From assembly GCA_023397675.1 (NCBI GenBank), contig JAEWTV010000035.1, positions 1 to 10,579 on the forward strand: DNA of 10,579 nucleotides, written 5' to 3'. Made by a program: the position numbers and the translations under genes. The notes under the pieces are model-generated. The model was not told the DNA's origin. It was given only the letters and a program-made list of their open reading frames with translations, and made no database searches. This document shows, piece after piece, positions 1 to 5,920 of this stretch (position 1 is its first letter; the number at the start of each line of letters is the position of its first letter). The DNA comes from Bacillota bacterium (GTDB lineage: Bacteria; Bacillota; Clostridia; Acetivibrionales; JANLFN01).

Positions 1-31
1 CGTATACGTAGTTTCTTCCGTTTTGTATCAT
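1..31 (-). CDS. ftsL: Probable FtsL-like cell division protein, first 10 codons only
   Basis: Only the first ten codons, reading MIQNGRNYVY, lie in the window; the gene runs off the left edge. The start is ATG at 31, preceded by GGGGTG at 44-39 with 7 bases between, a spacing and sequence very like the ribosome site of lgt in this window. The position directly after rsmH is where ftsL (septum formation initiator) sits in dcw clusters of Firmicutes, and a short N-terminal tail with NYVYG is, as I recall, common in clostridial FtsL. FtsL is a small single-pass protein of the divisome that works with DivIC/FtsB and the septal synthase. A GTG at 41 in another frame is an alternative start but would have no suitable ribosome site. 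The identity rests mainly on gene order. Confidence 0.55.
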   Translation of the reverse strand, partial: MIQNGRNYVY

Positions 32-65
32 TTGTATTCACCCCAACTACGATTTATTCCCTCTG

Positions 66-89
66 CCAGATAATGAAATCCATTTCTGG
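66..89 (-). promoter_or_regulatory. Small hairpin 22 bases before the ftsL ribosome site
   Basis: The outer arms CCAGA (66-70) and TCTGG (85-89) and the inner arms AATG (72-75) and CATT (81-84) form a 9-bp stem with one bulged base and a 5-base loop. It sits between the GC-rich hairpin and the GGGGTG ribosome site of ftsL. It may affect translation or stability of the downstream mRNA; that role is inferred only from position. Confidence 0.35.
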
Positions 90-114
90 TTTATGCATCC
101 TGCATTTTTTTGAA

Positions 115-148
115 TCCGAAGGCCGGAATGTTTCACCGGCCTTACGGA
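115..148 (-). promoter_or_regulatory. GC-rich hairpin in the ftsL leader
   Basis: The arms 115-126 and 136-148 can pair as a 12-bp stem (AAGGCCGG against CCGGCCTT, extended by TCCG/CGGA with one bulged base) around a 9-base loop. It is the only GC-rich stretch in an AT-rich gap. On the minus strand it is followed by an A-run rather than a U-run, so it is not a normal intrinsic terminator for the mraZ-rsmH transcript. It could be an mRNA-stability or processing structure, or part of a leader switch. No known riboswitch class was recognised. Confidence 0.5.
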
Positions 149-351
149 AATCAAGAACCATTTTTAATTTCTCTTTTGTATCTGTATACCTTAATTCTTT
201 AGTAATTAATGTTTAAACCTTCTTTTGTATTTGTAAATTCTTTTGTATATGAACAATCTTGAGTATTTTAAAATCCTTTGTATTCATATTAAATCTTTAG
301 TATCTTTTGTTTTTGTCTTTTGTACCTTAAAGTTTTTTCTTCAGGTATGTA

Positions 352-1290
352 TCAAATTTTTCTTATGACCCTGAGTTTTGCACTTCTTGCTCTTGGATTC
401 TCTTCAAGTTCCGATTCTTTCGCTATAATCGGCTTTCTTGTCACATGTTCCGCTTGCTTCTTCGCTCCGCATACACAGACCGGAAAACTTGGAGGACATG
501 TACATGGGTTAACTTTCCGGTTAAATGCATTTTTAACTATTCTGTCTTCCAAAGAGTGAAAAGTTATTATGCACAATCTTCCTCCGGGCTTCAAAACGCT
601 TACCGCATTGTCTATTGCCTGCTCCAATGCTCCAAGTTCATCATTTACCTTTATTCTTATAGCCTGGAAGGTACGTTTAGCCGGATGAGGTCCGTCGCGT
701 CTGGCCGAACTGGGTATTGCCGCTTTTATGACATCCACCAGCTCAGTAGTAGTAATTATGCGTTTTTCCTGCCGCCTTTTAACTATGAATTGGGCTATTC
801 TTGCTGCCCATTTCTCCTCGCCATAATCTCTGATAATCCTTGTTATTTCTTCCTGTTCATATTCATTGACTATGGTTTCGGCTGTAATATCCTGCTTTTT
901 ATCCATCCTCATATCAAGAGGTGCTTCCTTGTTGTAGCTGAAACCTCTTTCAGCCTCATCAAGCTGGTGTGAAGAAACTCCTATATCAAGAAGTATTCCG
1001 TCAACAGCAGGTATTCCAAGTTTACTGCATATATCAGCAATGTTTCTGAAGTTGTCGTTTACAAGTATTAATTTTGCGCTGCTCTGCCCTAATAGTCTGC
1101 TGCGGGATGTTTCTATTGCAAATTCATCCTGATCAATCCCAATGAGTGTTCCGTTTTGACCAAGTCTTCTGTATATCTCACTGGAATGCCCCGCTCCGCC
1201 CAATGTTCCGTCTACATATATTCCGTCGGGCTTAATATCAAGGCCTTCAATGCATTCTTCAAAAAGTACGGGTTTATGGTTGAACTCCAT
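352..1290 (-). CDS. rsmH: 16S rRNA (cytosine-1402 N4)-methyltransferase RsmH (MraW)
   Basis: This cytoplasmic SAM-dependent enzyme methylates N4 of C1402 in the decoding centre of 16S rRNA. The 312-residue length is typical of the family. Visible family blocks are the SAM-binding DGTLGGAGHSSEI at 27-39, LDIGVSSHQLD at 101-111, GFSY..PLDMRMD at 116-130, GPHPAKRTFQAIRI at 200-213 and CIITFHSLEDR at 240-250. A Cys-rich stretch (CTCPPSFPVCVCG) lies near 263-275. An in-frame GTG at 1299 is possible, but ATG at 1290 is preferred: AGAGGTG at 1303-1297 lies 6 bases before it, and the MEFNHKPVLFEECIEGL start matches the family. That ribosome site overlaps the mraZ stop codon, so the two genes are probably translationally coupled. 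It is transcribed from the mraZ promoter. Confidence 0.97.
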   Translation of the reverse strand: MEFNHKPVLFEECIEGLDIKPDGIYVDGTLGGAGHSSEIYRRLGQNGTLIGIDQDEFAIETSRSRLLGQSSAKLILVNDNFRNIADICSKLGIPAVDGILLDIGVSSHQLDEAERGFSYNKEAPLDMRMDKKQDITAETIVNEYEQEEITRIIRDYGEEKWAARIAQFIVKRRQEKRIITTTELVDVIKAAIPSSARRDGPHPAKRTFQAIRIKVNDELGALEQAIDNAVSVLKPGGRLCIITFHSLEDRIVKNAFNRKVNPCTCPPSFPVCVCGAKKQAEHVTRKPIIAKESELEENPRARSAKLRVIRKI

Positions 1291-1302
1291 CCAAGACACC
1301 TC

Positions 1303-1740
1303 TTATAACTGCATTCCCAGCATAGAAAGTTTTTCAGCCAGCTTGTCCGCATTAAGGTTTTCACCGCTCTGATATTCATTCCATCTGGACTTGTCCCAAA
1401 TTTCAACTCTTGCAGCCATTCCTATAACATATACATCCTTGTCTATGCTTGCGTACTCACGCAAATTCTGAGCTATAAGTATTCTTCCCTGCTTGTCCAC
1501 TTCACATTCAGTAGCTCCTGCAAAAAAGAACCTTACGAATGCTCTTGCATCCTTGTCTGTGAGGGGAAGTGTCTTCATTTTTTCCTCAAAGTTCTTCCAC
1601 TCTTCCATGGAGTATGCAAACAAACAGTTATCAAAGCCTTTGGTGAGAATGAACTTTTCCCCAAGACCTTCCCTGAGCTTTGCGGGTATTATAACCCTGC
1701 CCTTGGGATCAACTGTATGTTGGTATTCACCATAGAACAA
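1303..1740 (-). CDS. mraZ: Transcriptional regulator MraZ
   Basis: MraZ is a DNA-binding protein of the AbrB/SpoVT fold that forms ring oligomers and controls the dcw (division and cell wall) operon it heads. The 145-residue length is normal. Two copies of the family half-repeat are visible: DPKGRVIIPAKLR at 11-23 and DKQGRILIAQNLR at 82-94, both with the DxxxR core. The start is an unusual TTG at 1740: it alone gives the canonical MFYGEYQHTVD opening, it has GGGGTG at 1752-1747 six bases upstream, and no in-frame ATG exists before it. A weak start codon could hold MraZ levels down. The gene is first in the mraZ-rsmH-(ftsL) unit and its promoter carries phased boxes suited to autoregulation. 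Confidence 0.96.
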   Translation of the reverse strand: MFYGEYQHTVDPKGRVIIPAKLREGLGEKFILTKGFDNCLFAYSMEEWKNFEEKMKTLPLTDKDARAFVRFFFAGATECEVDKQGRILIAQNLREYASIDKDVYVIGMAARVEIWDKSRWNEYQSGENLNADKLAEKLSMLGMQL

Positions 1741-1770
1741 TTATTTCACCCCATGTACTTCAAACTTACA

Positions 1771-1832
1771 CCACTTTTCACCACTTCTAACCACTACAAT
1801 GATATTTTAACCCATCTTGACCCATTAATCAA
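1771..1832 (-). promoter_or_regulatory. mraZ promoter with phased MraZ-type operator boxes
   Basis: On the minus strand a sigma-A-like promoter reads TTGATT (1832-1827), a 17-base spacer, then TAAAAT (1809-1804), placing the transcript start near 1797, about 55 bases before mraZ. TGG boxes occur at exact 10-bp steps: TGGG with its right edge at 1824 and 1814 (inside the promoter spacer), none at the next step, then GTGG at 1794, 1784 and 1774 in the AGAAGTGGTG-like run just downstream of the start. Known MraZ proteins bind several short TGG-containing direct repeats about one helical turn apart at their own promoter. The arrangement therefore fits autorepression, as an inference; binding is not shown by sequence alone. 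Confidence 0.75.
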
Positions 1833-1852
1833 TAAAAAGGACACATTTTTCT

Positions 1853-1890
1853 GGAAAAAAATAAAAGATAGGACATAAGTCCTACCTTTT
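1853..1890 (-). terminator. Intrinsic terminator after rodA
   Basis: On the minus strand the arms 1890-1879 and 1874-1863 (AAAAGGTAGGAC and GTCCTATCTTTT) form a 12-bp stem with one G-U pair and a TTAT loop. A T-rich tail follows, including six consecutive T at 1860-1855. It lies 38 bases past the rodA stop and before the mraZ promoter, so it separates the rodA transcript from the mraZ operon. Confidence 0.88.
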
Positions 1891-1928
1891 GTAATGGTAA
1901 GTATTCTCAATTGTAAATTGAATTGTTG

Positions 1929-3074
1929 TTACTCATTTGAATTGAATATCGTTTTTTTCCGGCGCATCGAAACACTTAGAACCAGGCCTATTGCAATAAA
2001 ATTGGTTACCATCGAGCTACCTCCGGCACTTACAAAGGGAAGCGGAATTCCCGTTACTGGCAGAAGCTTTATGTTCATTCCAATGTTTTCAATAAAGTGG
2101 AATGCCAACATACCAGTTATTCCTATTACTACAAAAGATCCATAAGAATCCCTTGAATTTTTGGCAATATAGATACTTCTCAGTAGTATGAAAGCAATCA
2201 GAGATACAACCGCAAGACAACCCACAAAACCAAGTTCTTCACCAACAACTGAAAAAATAAAGTCAGACCATTTGACCGGCACTCCCAGATTCTGAGTCTG
2301 TATTCCCTGATAAAGGCCCTTACCCGTTAACTGTCCCGAGCCAATTGCCGTAATTGCCCTTAGAACATTATAAGCTTCACCCTGTTGGAATTTTTCAGGA
2401 GTAAGGAATGAAAAAAATCTTGCTCTTTGAATATCATTAAGAATAAAAAACCATGTAATCAGAGAAGCTGGAACCGCTGCAATTATAAGCCCACCTATAT
2501 ATTTGAAAGGAAGTCCTCCAATAAATGCCATTACAAAAGTAATAAACATAAATACCATTGCTGTTCCGAAATCAGGCTGCAGAAAAACAAAACCAATTGG
2601 GATCATTGAATAAATAAGGAACTTGATAATATCACCCCTCTTGTTTCGGGCTTCCTCCTTGATTCGTTCAAGAAAAACCGATACAAACAGGATTGTAGTT
2701 ATCTTTGCAAGCTCTGATGGCTGAAATGTTCCAAAGCCAGGTATATTAAACCAGCTTTTGCTTCCATAATTTCTTGTGCCTATAATTAAAACAGCAATAA
2801 GAAGCAAAATACCAACAGCATAAATCAAAAAACCAAGAAGTTTGAAATTCTTATAATCAAATACGCTTAAAATCAGCGCGCAAACAACACCTATTGTAAG
2901 CCCTGCTATCTGTGCAAGCATCATTCTGCTTCCATTAAATCCAGCAGGCATAACCTTTGTTGCGCTGCTTAAAACTACCAATCCAATAAATGAAAGCAGC
3001 AAAACAGCTATAAAAAGTGGATAATCAAACTGCCTTATAAAATTGAGTCCTCTGGTTTTCTCTACAGAGTACAT
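1929..3074 (-). CDS. rodA: RodA, SEDS-family peptidoglycan glycosyltransferase
   Basis: This integral membrane SEDS protein polymerises lipid II into glycan strands for side-wall growth, working with a class B PBP in the rod complex. The 381-residue sequence has about ten hydrophobic segments. Family marks are KSWFNIPGFGTFQPSELAK at 106-124, LQPDFGTAM at 165-173, KWSDFIFSVVGEELG at 268-282 with Asp271 at the position of the catalytic aspartate, and GIPLPFVSAGGSS at 342-354. The overall layout is RodA-like rather than FtsW-like, though FtsW/SpoVE cannot be fully excluded. The ATG at 3074 follows GGAGG with a short spacer. Terminators on both sides suggest a monocistronic unit; no clear promoter was found in the 57 bases upstream (a TTGAAA at 3121-3116 has no good -10). 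Confidence 0.92.
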   Translation of the reverse strand: MYSVEKTRGLNFIRQFDYPLFIAVLLLSFIGLVVLSSATKVMPAGFNGSRMMLAQIAGLTIGVVCALILSVFDYKNFKLLGFLIYAVGILLLIAVLIIGTRNYGSKSWFNIPGFGTFQPSELAKITTILFVSVFLERIKEEARNKRGDIIKFLIYSMIPIGFVFLQPDFGTAMVFMFITFVMAFIGGLPFKYIGGLIIAAVPASLITWFFILNDIQRARFFSFLTPEKFQQGEAYNVLRAITAIGSGQLTGKGLYQGIQTQNLGVPVKWSDFIFSVVGEELGFVGCLAVVSLIAFILLRSIYIAKNSRDSYGSFVVIGITGMLAFHFIENIGMNIKLLPVTGIPLPFVSAGGSSMVTNFIAIGLVLSVSMRRKKTIFNSNE

Positions 3075-3130
3075 TTAATGCCTCCAAAACATCAAGTAAT
3101 TGTCATTCGTGTACATTTCAAAATATAACC

Positions 3131-3166
3131 TAAAAAAGTATTAGGCTTCGATAAGAAGCCTAATAC
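3131..3166 (-). terminator. Strong intrinsic terminator after the spo0E-like gene
   Basis: A perfect 12-bp stem (arms 3166-3155 and 3149-3138, GTATTAGGCTTC against GAAGCCTAATAC) with a 5-base loop is followed on the minus strand by six T (3137-3132). It closes the peptidase-lgt-spo0E-like operon and lies 57 bases before rodA. Confidence 0.95.
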
Positions 3167-3227
3167 AAACTATATTTATTATACACATCTAAAAATCGGA
3201 ATGTCAATTGAGCTAACAGGGCTAAAC

Positions 3228-3368
3228 TTAGAATCCTCGTTTTCTGTAATGCTTTACAATAAGCTTATCAAGCTTGACACTCAACCGATACAGGTCCTTA
3301 AGGTCTATACCGTTTTCAATCATGGTATCCATTTTTTGTTTAAGGTCAAATATTGCCCTGTCTACCAT
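3228..3368 (-). CDS. Spo0E-like aspartyl-phosphate phosphatase, 46 residues
   Basis: A short ORF begins at ATG 3368, two bases after the lgt stop, and ends at TAA 3230-3228. Its product starts MVDRAIFDLKQKMDTMIENG and ends in LSVKLDKLIVKHYRKRGF. The first half fits one helix, and LSVKLDKLIVKHY matches the Spo0E signature (SxxLD followed by a hydrophobic helix and aromatic residue). Spo0E proteins are small helical hairpins that dephosphorylate Spo0A~P in Bacillus and so delay sporulation; clostridial homologues are less well understood. AAAGGTGA upstream, inside the lgt 3' end, is a reasonable though distant (12 bases) ribosome site, and an in-frame TGA just upstream excludes a longer form. 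It is last in the operon, with a strong terminator 62 bases on. Short length limits certainty. Confidence 0.82.
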   Translation of the reverse strand: MVDRAIFDLKQKMDTMIENGIDLKDLYRLSVKLDKLIVKHYRKRGF

Positions 3369-3370
3369 AT

Positions 3371-4357
3371 TTATTCATTATCACCTTTATTCTCAGTACT
3401 GTCATCATTTTCCGTATTATCGCCAGTATCTTTTTCTTCAACTTTTGCTTCTTCTTTAACCTCTGAAGCTTCGCTACTATCAGCTGCATTCTGTTCTGTT
3501 TCTTTTATATCTTCATGCTTAAGCTTTTCAAGAACGCTGCCATACTCACTTTGCCCGATTTTAACTTCACTGTCGGCAGCAAGAATTGAAGCCCTTCTTC
3601 TTCTTTCAAGAATTACAATAACGCCTGCAACAACCAATAGTACCGAAAGAAGCTGTGATACCCTTACTGTTCCAAGCATAAGACTGTCTGTTCTTAAGCC
3701 TTCTATCCATGCTCTGCCTAAACCATACAATACAAAGTACATGCAAAATACTTCGCCTTCGATTTTTTTCCTGTTTCTGAACCATATCAATATCAGGAAT
3801 ACGCCTAAATCCCACAGGCATTCGTATAAGAATGTCGGATGAACCTCTCCCACACCTGGAATAGCCATTCTCCATGGCAGGTCAGTACTAGTTCCGAACG
3901 CTTCCATATTTACGAAGTTGCCCCAGCGTCCAATGGCCTGGGCAAGAACCACGTAAGGGATTGCAAAATCAAAAAGATGAAGAGGCTTGATTTTTTTATA
4001 TTTTGCTACAAAATAAGCTGTGATAACAGCACCTATTAATGCCCCGTATATTGCAATACCACCTTTACGGGTATTGAATATATCCAGAAGGTTATCTTTA
4101 TACATATCCCATTGAAAAATTACATAGTACAATCTGGCAAAAATTATTGCAACAGGTGCTGCGAAAATAACCAAATCTATTACGTCTTCCGGCTTTAAGC
4201 TTTCCTTCCTGCTTCTTCTCATTCCAAGAAGTACTGCTAAAATAAATCCTGCAGCAATAATCATTCCATACCAGTAAATAGGAATCCCGAAAATTTTGAA
4301 TGCTACTTTGTTGATTTCAATATTAAGACCAAGACCAGGAAATTCTACTGTGTTCAT
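3371..4357 (-). CDS. lgt: Prolipoprotein diacylglyceryl transferase Lgt with acidic C-terminal tail
   Basis: Lgt transfers diacylglycerol from phosphatidylglycerol to the lipobox cysteine of prolipoproteins in the cytoplasmic membrane, the first step of lipoprotein maturation. Family motifs are RKGGIAIYGALIGA at 97-110, the signature GRWGNFVNMEAFG at 143-155 (the essential Arg is probably Arg144), HPTFLYE at 173-179 and YGLGRAWIEGLRTDSL at 211-226. About seven membrane segments end near 250, followed by ERRRR, which places the tail in the cytoplasm. Residues 262-328 are an extra Glu/Asp/Lys/Ser/Asn-rich tail not needed in the family core, making 328 residues against about 260-290 usually. The ATG at 4357 follows GGGGG at 4367-4363 which abuts the stop of the upstream peptidase gene, so coupling is likely. 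Confidence 0.96.
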   Translation of the reverse strand: MNTVEFPGLGLNIEINKVAFKIFGIPIYWYGMIIAAGFILAVLLGMRRSRKESLKPEDVIDLVIFAAPVAIIFARLYYVIFQWDMYKDNLLDIFNTRKGGIAIYGALIGAVITAYFVAKYKKIKPLHLFDFAIPYVVLAQAIGRWGNFVNMEAFGTSTDLPWRMAIPGVGEVHPTFLYECLWDLGVFLILIWFRNRKKIEGEVFCMYFVLYGLGRAWIEGLRTDSLMLGTVRVSQLLSVLLVVAGVIVILERRRRASILAADSEVKIGQSEYGSVLEKLKHEDIKETEQNAADSSEASEVKEEAKVEEKDTGDNTENDDSTENKGDNE

Positions 4358-4367
4358 TTGTATCCCC

Positions 4368-5651
4368 CTAAACAGGCTTTATTACAGATAAAGCCATATT
4401 ATTAAGATTAAAGTGATTTCTAAAAATTTCTTGCGCATTTTCAAAGGTTATTTTATCATAAACATCAAAATAGTCAAATAAGTAGACACCTTTGAAATAC
4501 ACAGAAATGAAAAGATTTGAAATACGTTCCACTGAATTTAACTGACGAAGGAACCTTCCTGTTTGTGCCTTTCTTATCCTTTCAAAGCTGTTTTTATCAA
4601 GGCCCCTTTTACTTACAGCTTCGATTTCCGCTGCTATCATATCCCTAACTTTATCAGGGTTTGGAGATTCGCCTCCAAGCATTGAAAAGCCGTAGTTTTC
4701 TTCAATTGTAAAATCAGTATCAAAAGTACTGTTGATCAAGCCTTCTTCGTACAGTCTGTTATACAGTTCAGAGCTTCTGCCCGTAAGCATTTCGAGTAAA
4801 AGCTTTACAGCCACCTCATGCTTTAAAACTTCAATTCCATTGTTATTCAGGTGATTATCCCTAAAGCCCATTTGAAAGACCGGGGTACCTACTGCAAGCT
4901 TTTGTTCCACGAAGTTTTTATTTATGCTGCCGGGCTCTTCAGGGAATATTCTTTGAATACCTTTTTTGACATCAGTTTTTTCAATCAGCTTGTCAACCAT
5001 TTCAAATACACTTTCAGGCTCTACATCTCCCACAACAAGTATAACCATGTTTGAAGGATGATAGAAGGTGTTGTAACACGTATAAAGAACATCCCTGTTG
5101 ATTTTGCTGATACTTTCTATCGTACCGGCTATATCTATATGTATGGGGTTATTCTTATAGAATGCTCCAAGCAGGTTAAAGAAAGATCTCCAGTTGGCAT
5201 CATCTTCATACATTCTGATTTCCTGGCCTATTATTCCCTTTTCCTTTTCAACGCTTTCTTCCGTGATGTAAGGATTTTGGACATAATCAAGCAGCAGCCT
5301 GAAGTTATCATCAAACTTGTCTGTACAGCTAAAGAGATAAACCGTTTGGTTAAAGCTTGTGTAGGCATTAGGGCTGGAACCGAGAGCCGAGAATTTGTCC
5401 ATGACGCTGCCGTCTTTCTGTTCAAAAAGCTTATGTTCAAGAAAGTGAGCTATCCCATCAGGTACCTTTGTAGACTTGGTTTCTCCCGGAATAATAAATT
5501 CATTATTTATTGAACCATAATGTGTGGAGAAGGTTGCATATTTTTTAGAGTAGCCCTTCTTTGGAATCACAAATGCCTTAAGCCCGCTTTTGTGCTCATA
5601 AACATGCATGGTTTCATTTATATCTTTAAACTCAACAATTTTTGAATTCAT
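4368..5651 (-). CDS. M16 family zinc metallopeptidase, YmfH-like (catalytic partner)
   Basis: This is a two-domain insulinase-type (M16) peptidase of 427 residues. The inverted zinc motif HFLEH is at 69-73, and a downstream Glu in GQEIRMYEDD (near 144) is the likely third ligand. The C-terminal half has the family's second alpha/beta domain (SSELYNRLYEEGLINSTFD) without an obvious Arg/Tyr pair. Bacillus YmfH is the nearest named relative I recognise; substrates are not known. It probably pairs with the upstream YmfF-like protein, which supplies what this one lacks. ATG at 5651 is chosen because AAAGGAG lies 10 bases before it; the longer in-frame ATG at 5672 would place that ribosome site inside the coding region and has none of its own. 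A palindromic element lies directly upstream. Confidence 0.92.
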   Translation of the reverse strand: MNSKIVEFKDINETMHVYEHKSGLKAFVIPKKGYSKKYATFSTHYGSINNEFIIPGETKSTKVPDGIAHFLEHKLFEQKDGSVMDKFSALGSSPNAYTSFNQTVYLFSCTDKFDDNFRLLLDYVQNPYITEESVEKEKGIIGQEIRMYEDDANWRSFFNLLGAFYKNNPIHIDIAGTIESISKINRDVLYTCYNTFYHPSNMVILVVGDVEPESVFEMVDKLIEKTDVKKGIQRIFPEEPGSINKNFVEQKLAVGTPVFQMGFRDNHLNNNGIEVLKHEVAVKLLLEMLTGRSSELYNRLYEEGLINSTFDTDFTIEENYGFSMLGGESPNPDKVRDMIAAEIEAVSKRGLDKNSFERIRKAQTGRFLRQLNSVERISNLFISVYFKGVYLFDYFDVYDKITFENAQEIFRNHFNLNNMALSVIKPV

Positions 5652-5700
5652 ATTCTCATTACTCCTTTTCATTATCTATTAAGAAGCTGATTTTTTACCG

Positions 5701-5907
5701 TGGCTGGCTTAATTTGTGGAAAGAACATATGCGTAGGCATTGTAGAGCCTGTTAATCTGAGCGAAGATCAGCAAATTCACTGTTTGAGATGTGTGATTAC
5801 CTTAAATCAATTCCTTTATCACACATCGAGTTTGAATTTGCCTGAGCTGAATTTACAGGCTTTAAATGACGGAGCATTCTAGTTCTTGAAATAAATTAAG
5901 CCAGCCA
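5701..5907. repeat. 207-bp imperfect palindromic element with 15-bp terminal inverted repeats (MITE-like or structured RNA)
   Basis: The ends 5701-5715 (TGGCTGGCTTAATTT) and 5893-5907 are perfect reverse complements. Inside, the two halves keep pairing: GCCTGT 5747-5752 with 5855-5860, GCAAATTCA 5771-5779 with 5833-5841, and GATGTGTGAT 5788-5797 with 5818-5827, closing on a 20-base loop. The whole segment can thus fold into one long interrupted hairpin in either strand's RNA. Near-identical flanks TTTTTACC (5692-5699) and TTTTTATC (5908-5915) could be a decayed target duplication. It lies between two genes that otherwise form an operon. A small non-autonomous mobile element or a structured mRNA spacer are both possible; no known RNA family was recognised. 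A 60-codon plus-strand reading frame inside it begins within the repeat and looks accidental. Confidence 0.75.
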
Positions 5908-5920
5908 TTTTTATCAATTA

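Larger units (their letters stand above)
32..351. other. 320-base non-coding rsmH-ftsL gap with repeated ATACAAAAG-like motifs
   Basis: I see no convincing gene here, although rsmH and ftsL are usually nearly adjacent. Read on the minus strand (the mRNA sense of its neighbours), the nonamer ATACAAAAG recurs. Exact copies lie at 173-181, 222-230 and 240-248, with near copies at 275-283, 295-303, 304-312, 317-325 and 20-28. Spacing is irregular, so it is not a tandem array. Two hairpins lie nearer ftsL and are listed separately. I see no U-run terminator in the minus sense, so read-through from rsmH into ftsL is expected, and no clear sigma-A promoter. The segment would act as a long leader or spacer in the mRNA. 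Confidence 0.6.

Noticed and set aside
115..148. GC-rich hairpin as a terminator for the mraZ-rsmH transcript
   Set aside because: On the minus strand it is followed by an A-run, not a U-run, and ftsL continues in the same direction.
173..325. ATACAAAAG repeats as a CRISPR or tandem array
   Set aside because: The unit is only nine bases, spacing is irregular (about 9 to 49 bases) and there are no unique spacers of constant length.
445..972. A 175-codon plus-strand frame
   Set aside because: It is antisense to the well-conserved rsmH and has no family features.
1291..1299. GTG start for rsmH three codons upstream
   Set aside because: It lies inside the ribosome site that properly serves the ATG at 1290, and the family opening begins at that ATG.
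3093..3121. TTGAAA and TACTTG as a rodA promoter
   Set aside because: The spacing is 17 bases but the -10 matches the consensus poorly, so it was not listed as a feature.
3201..3842. A 213-codon plus-strand frame rich in Ser and Leu
   Set aside because: It lies antisense to lgt and the spo0E-like gene; its composition reflects the complement of the acidic Lgt tail.
5652..5672. ATG at 5672 as start of the YmfH-like gene
   Set aside because: No ribosome site precedes it, and the AAAGGAG that serves ATG 5651 would be inside the coding region.
5700..5882. A 60-codon plus-strand reading frame inside the palindromic element
   Set aside because: It starts with GTG at the edge of the inverted repeat, has no ribosome site, resembles no family, and its sequence is explained by the hairpin arms.
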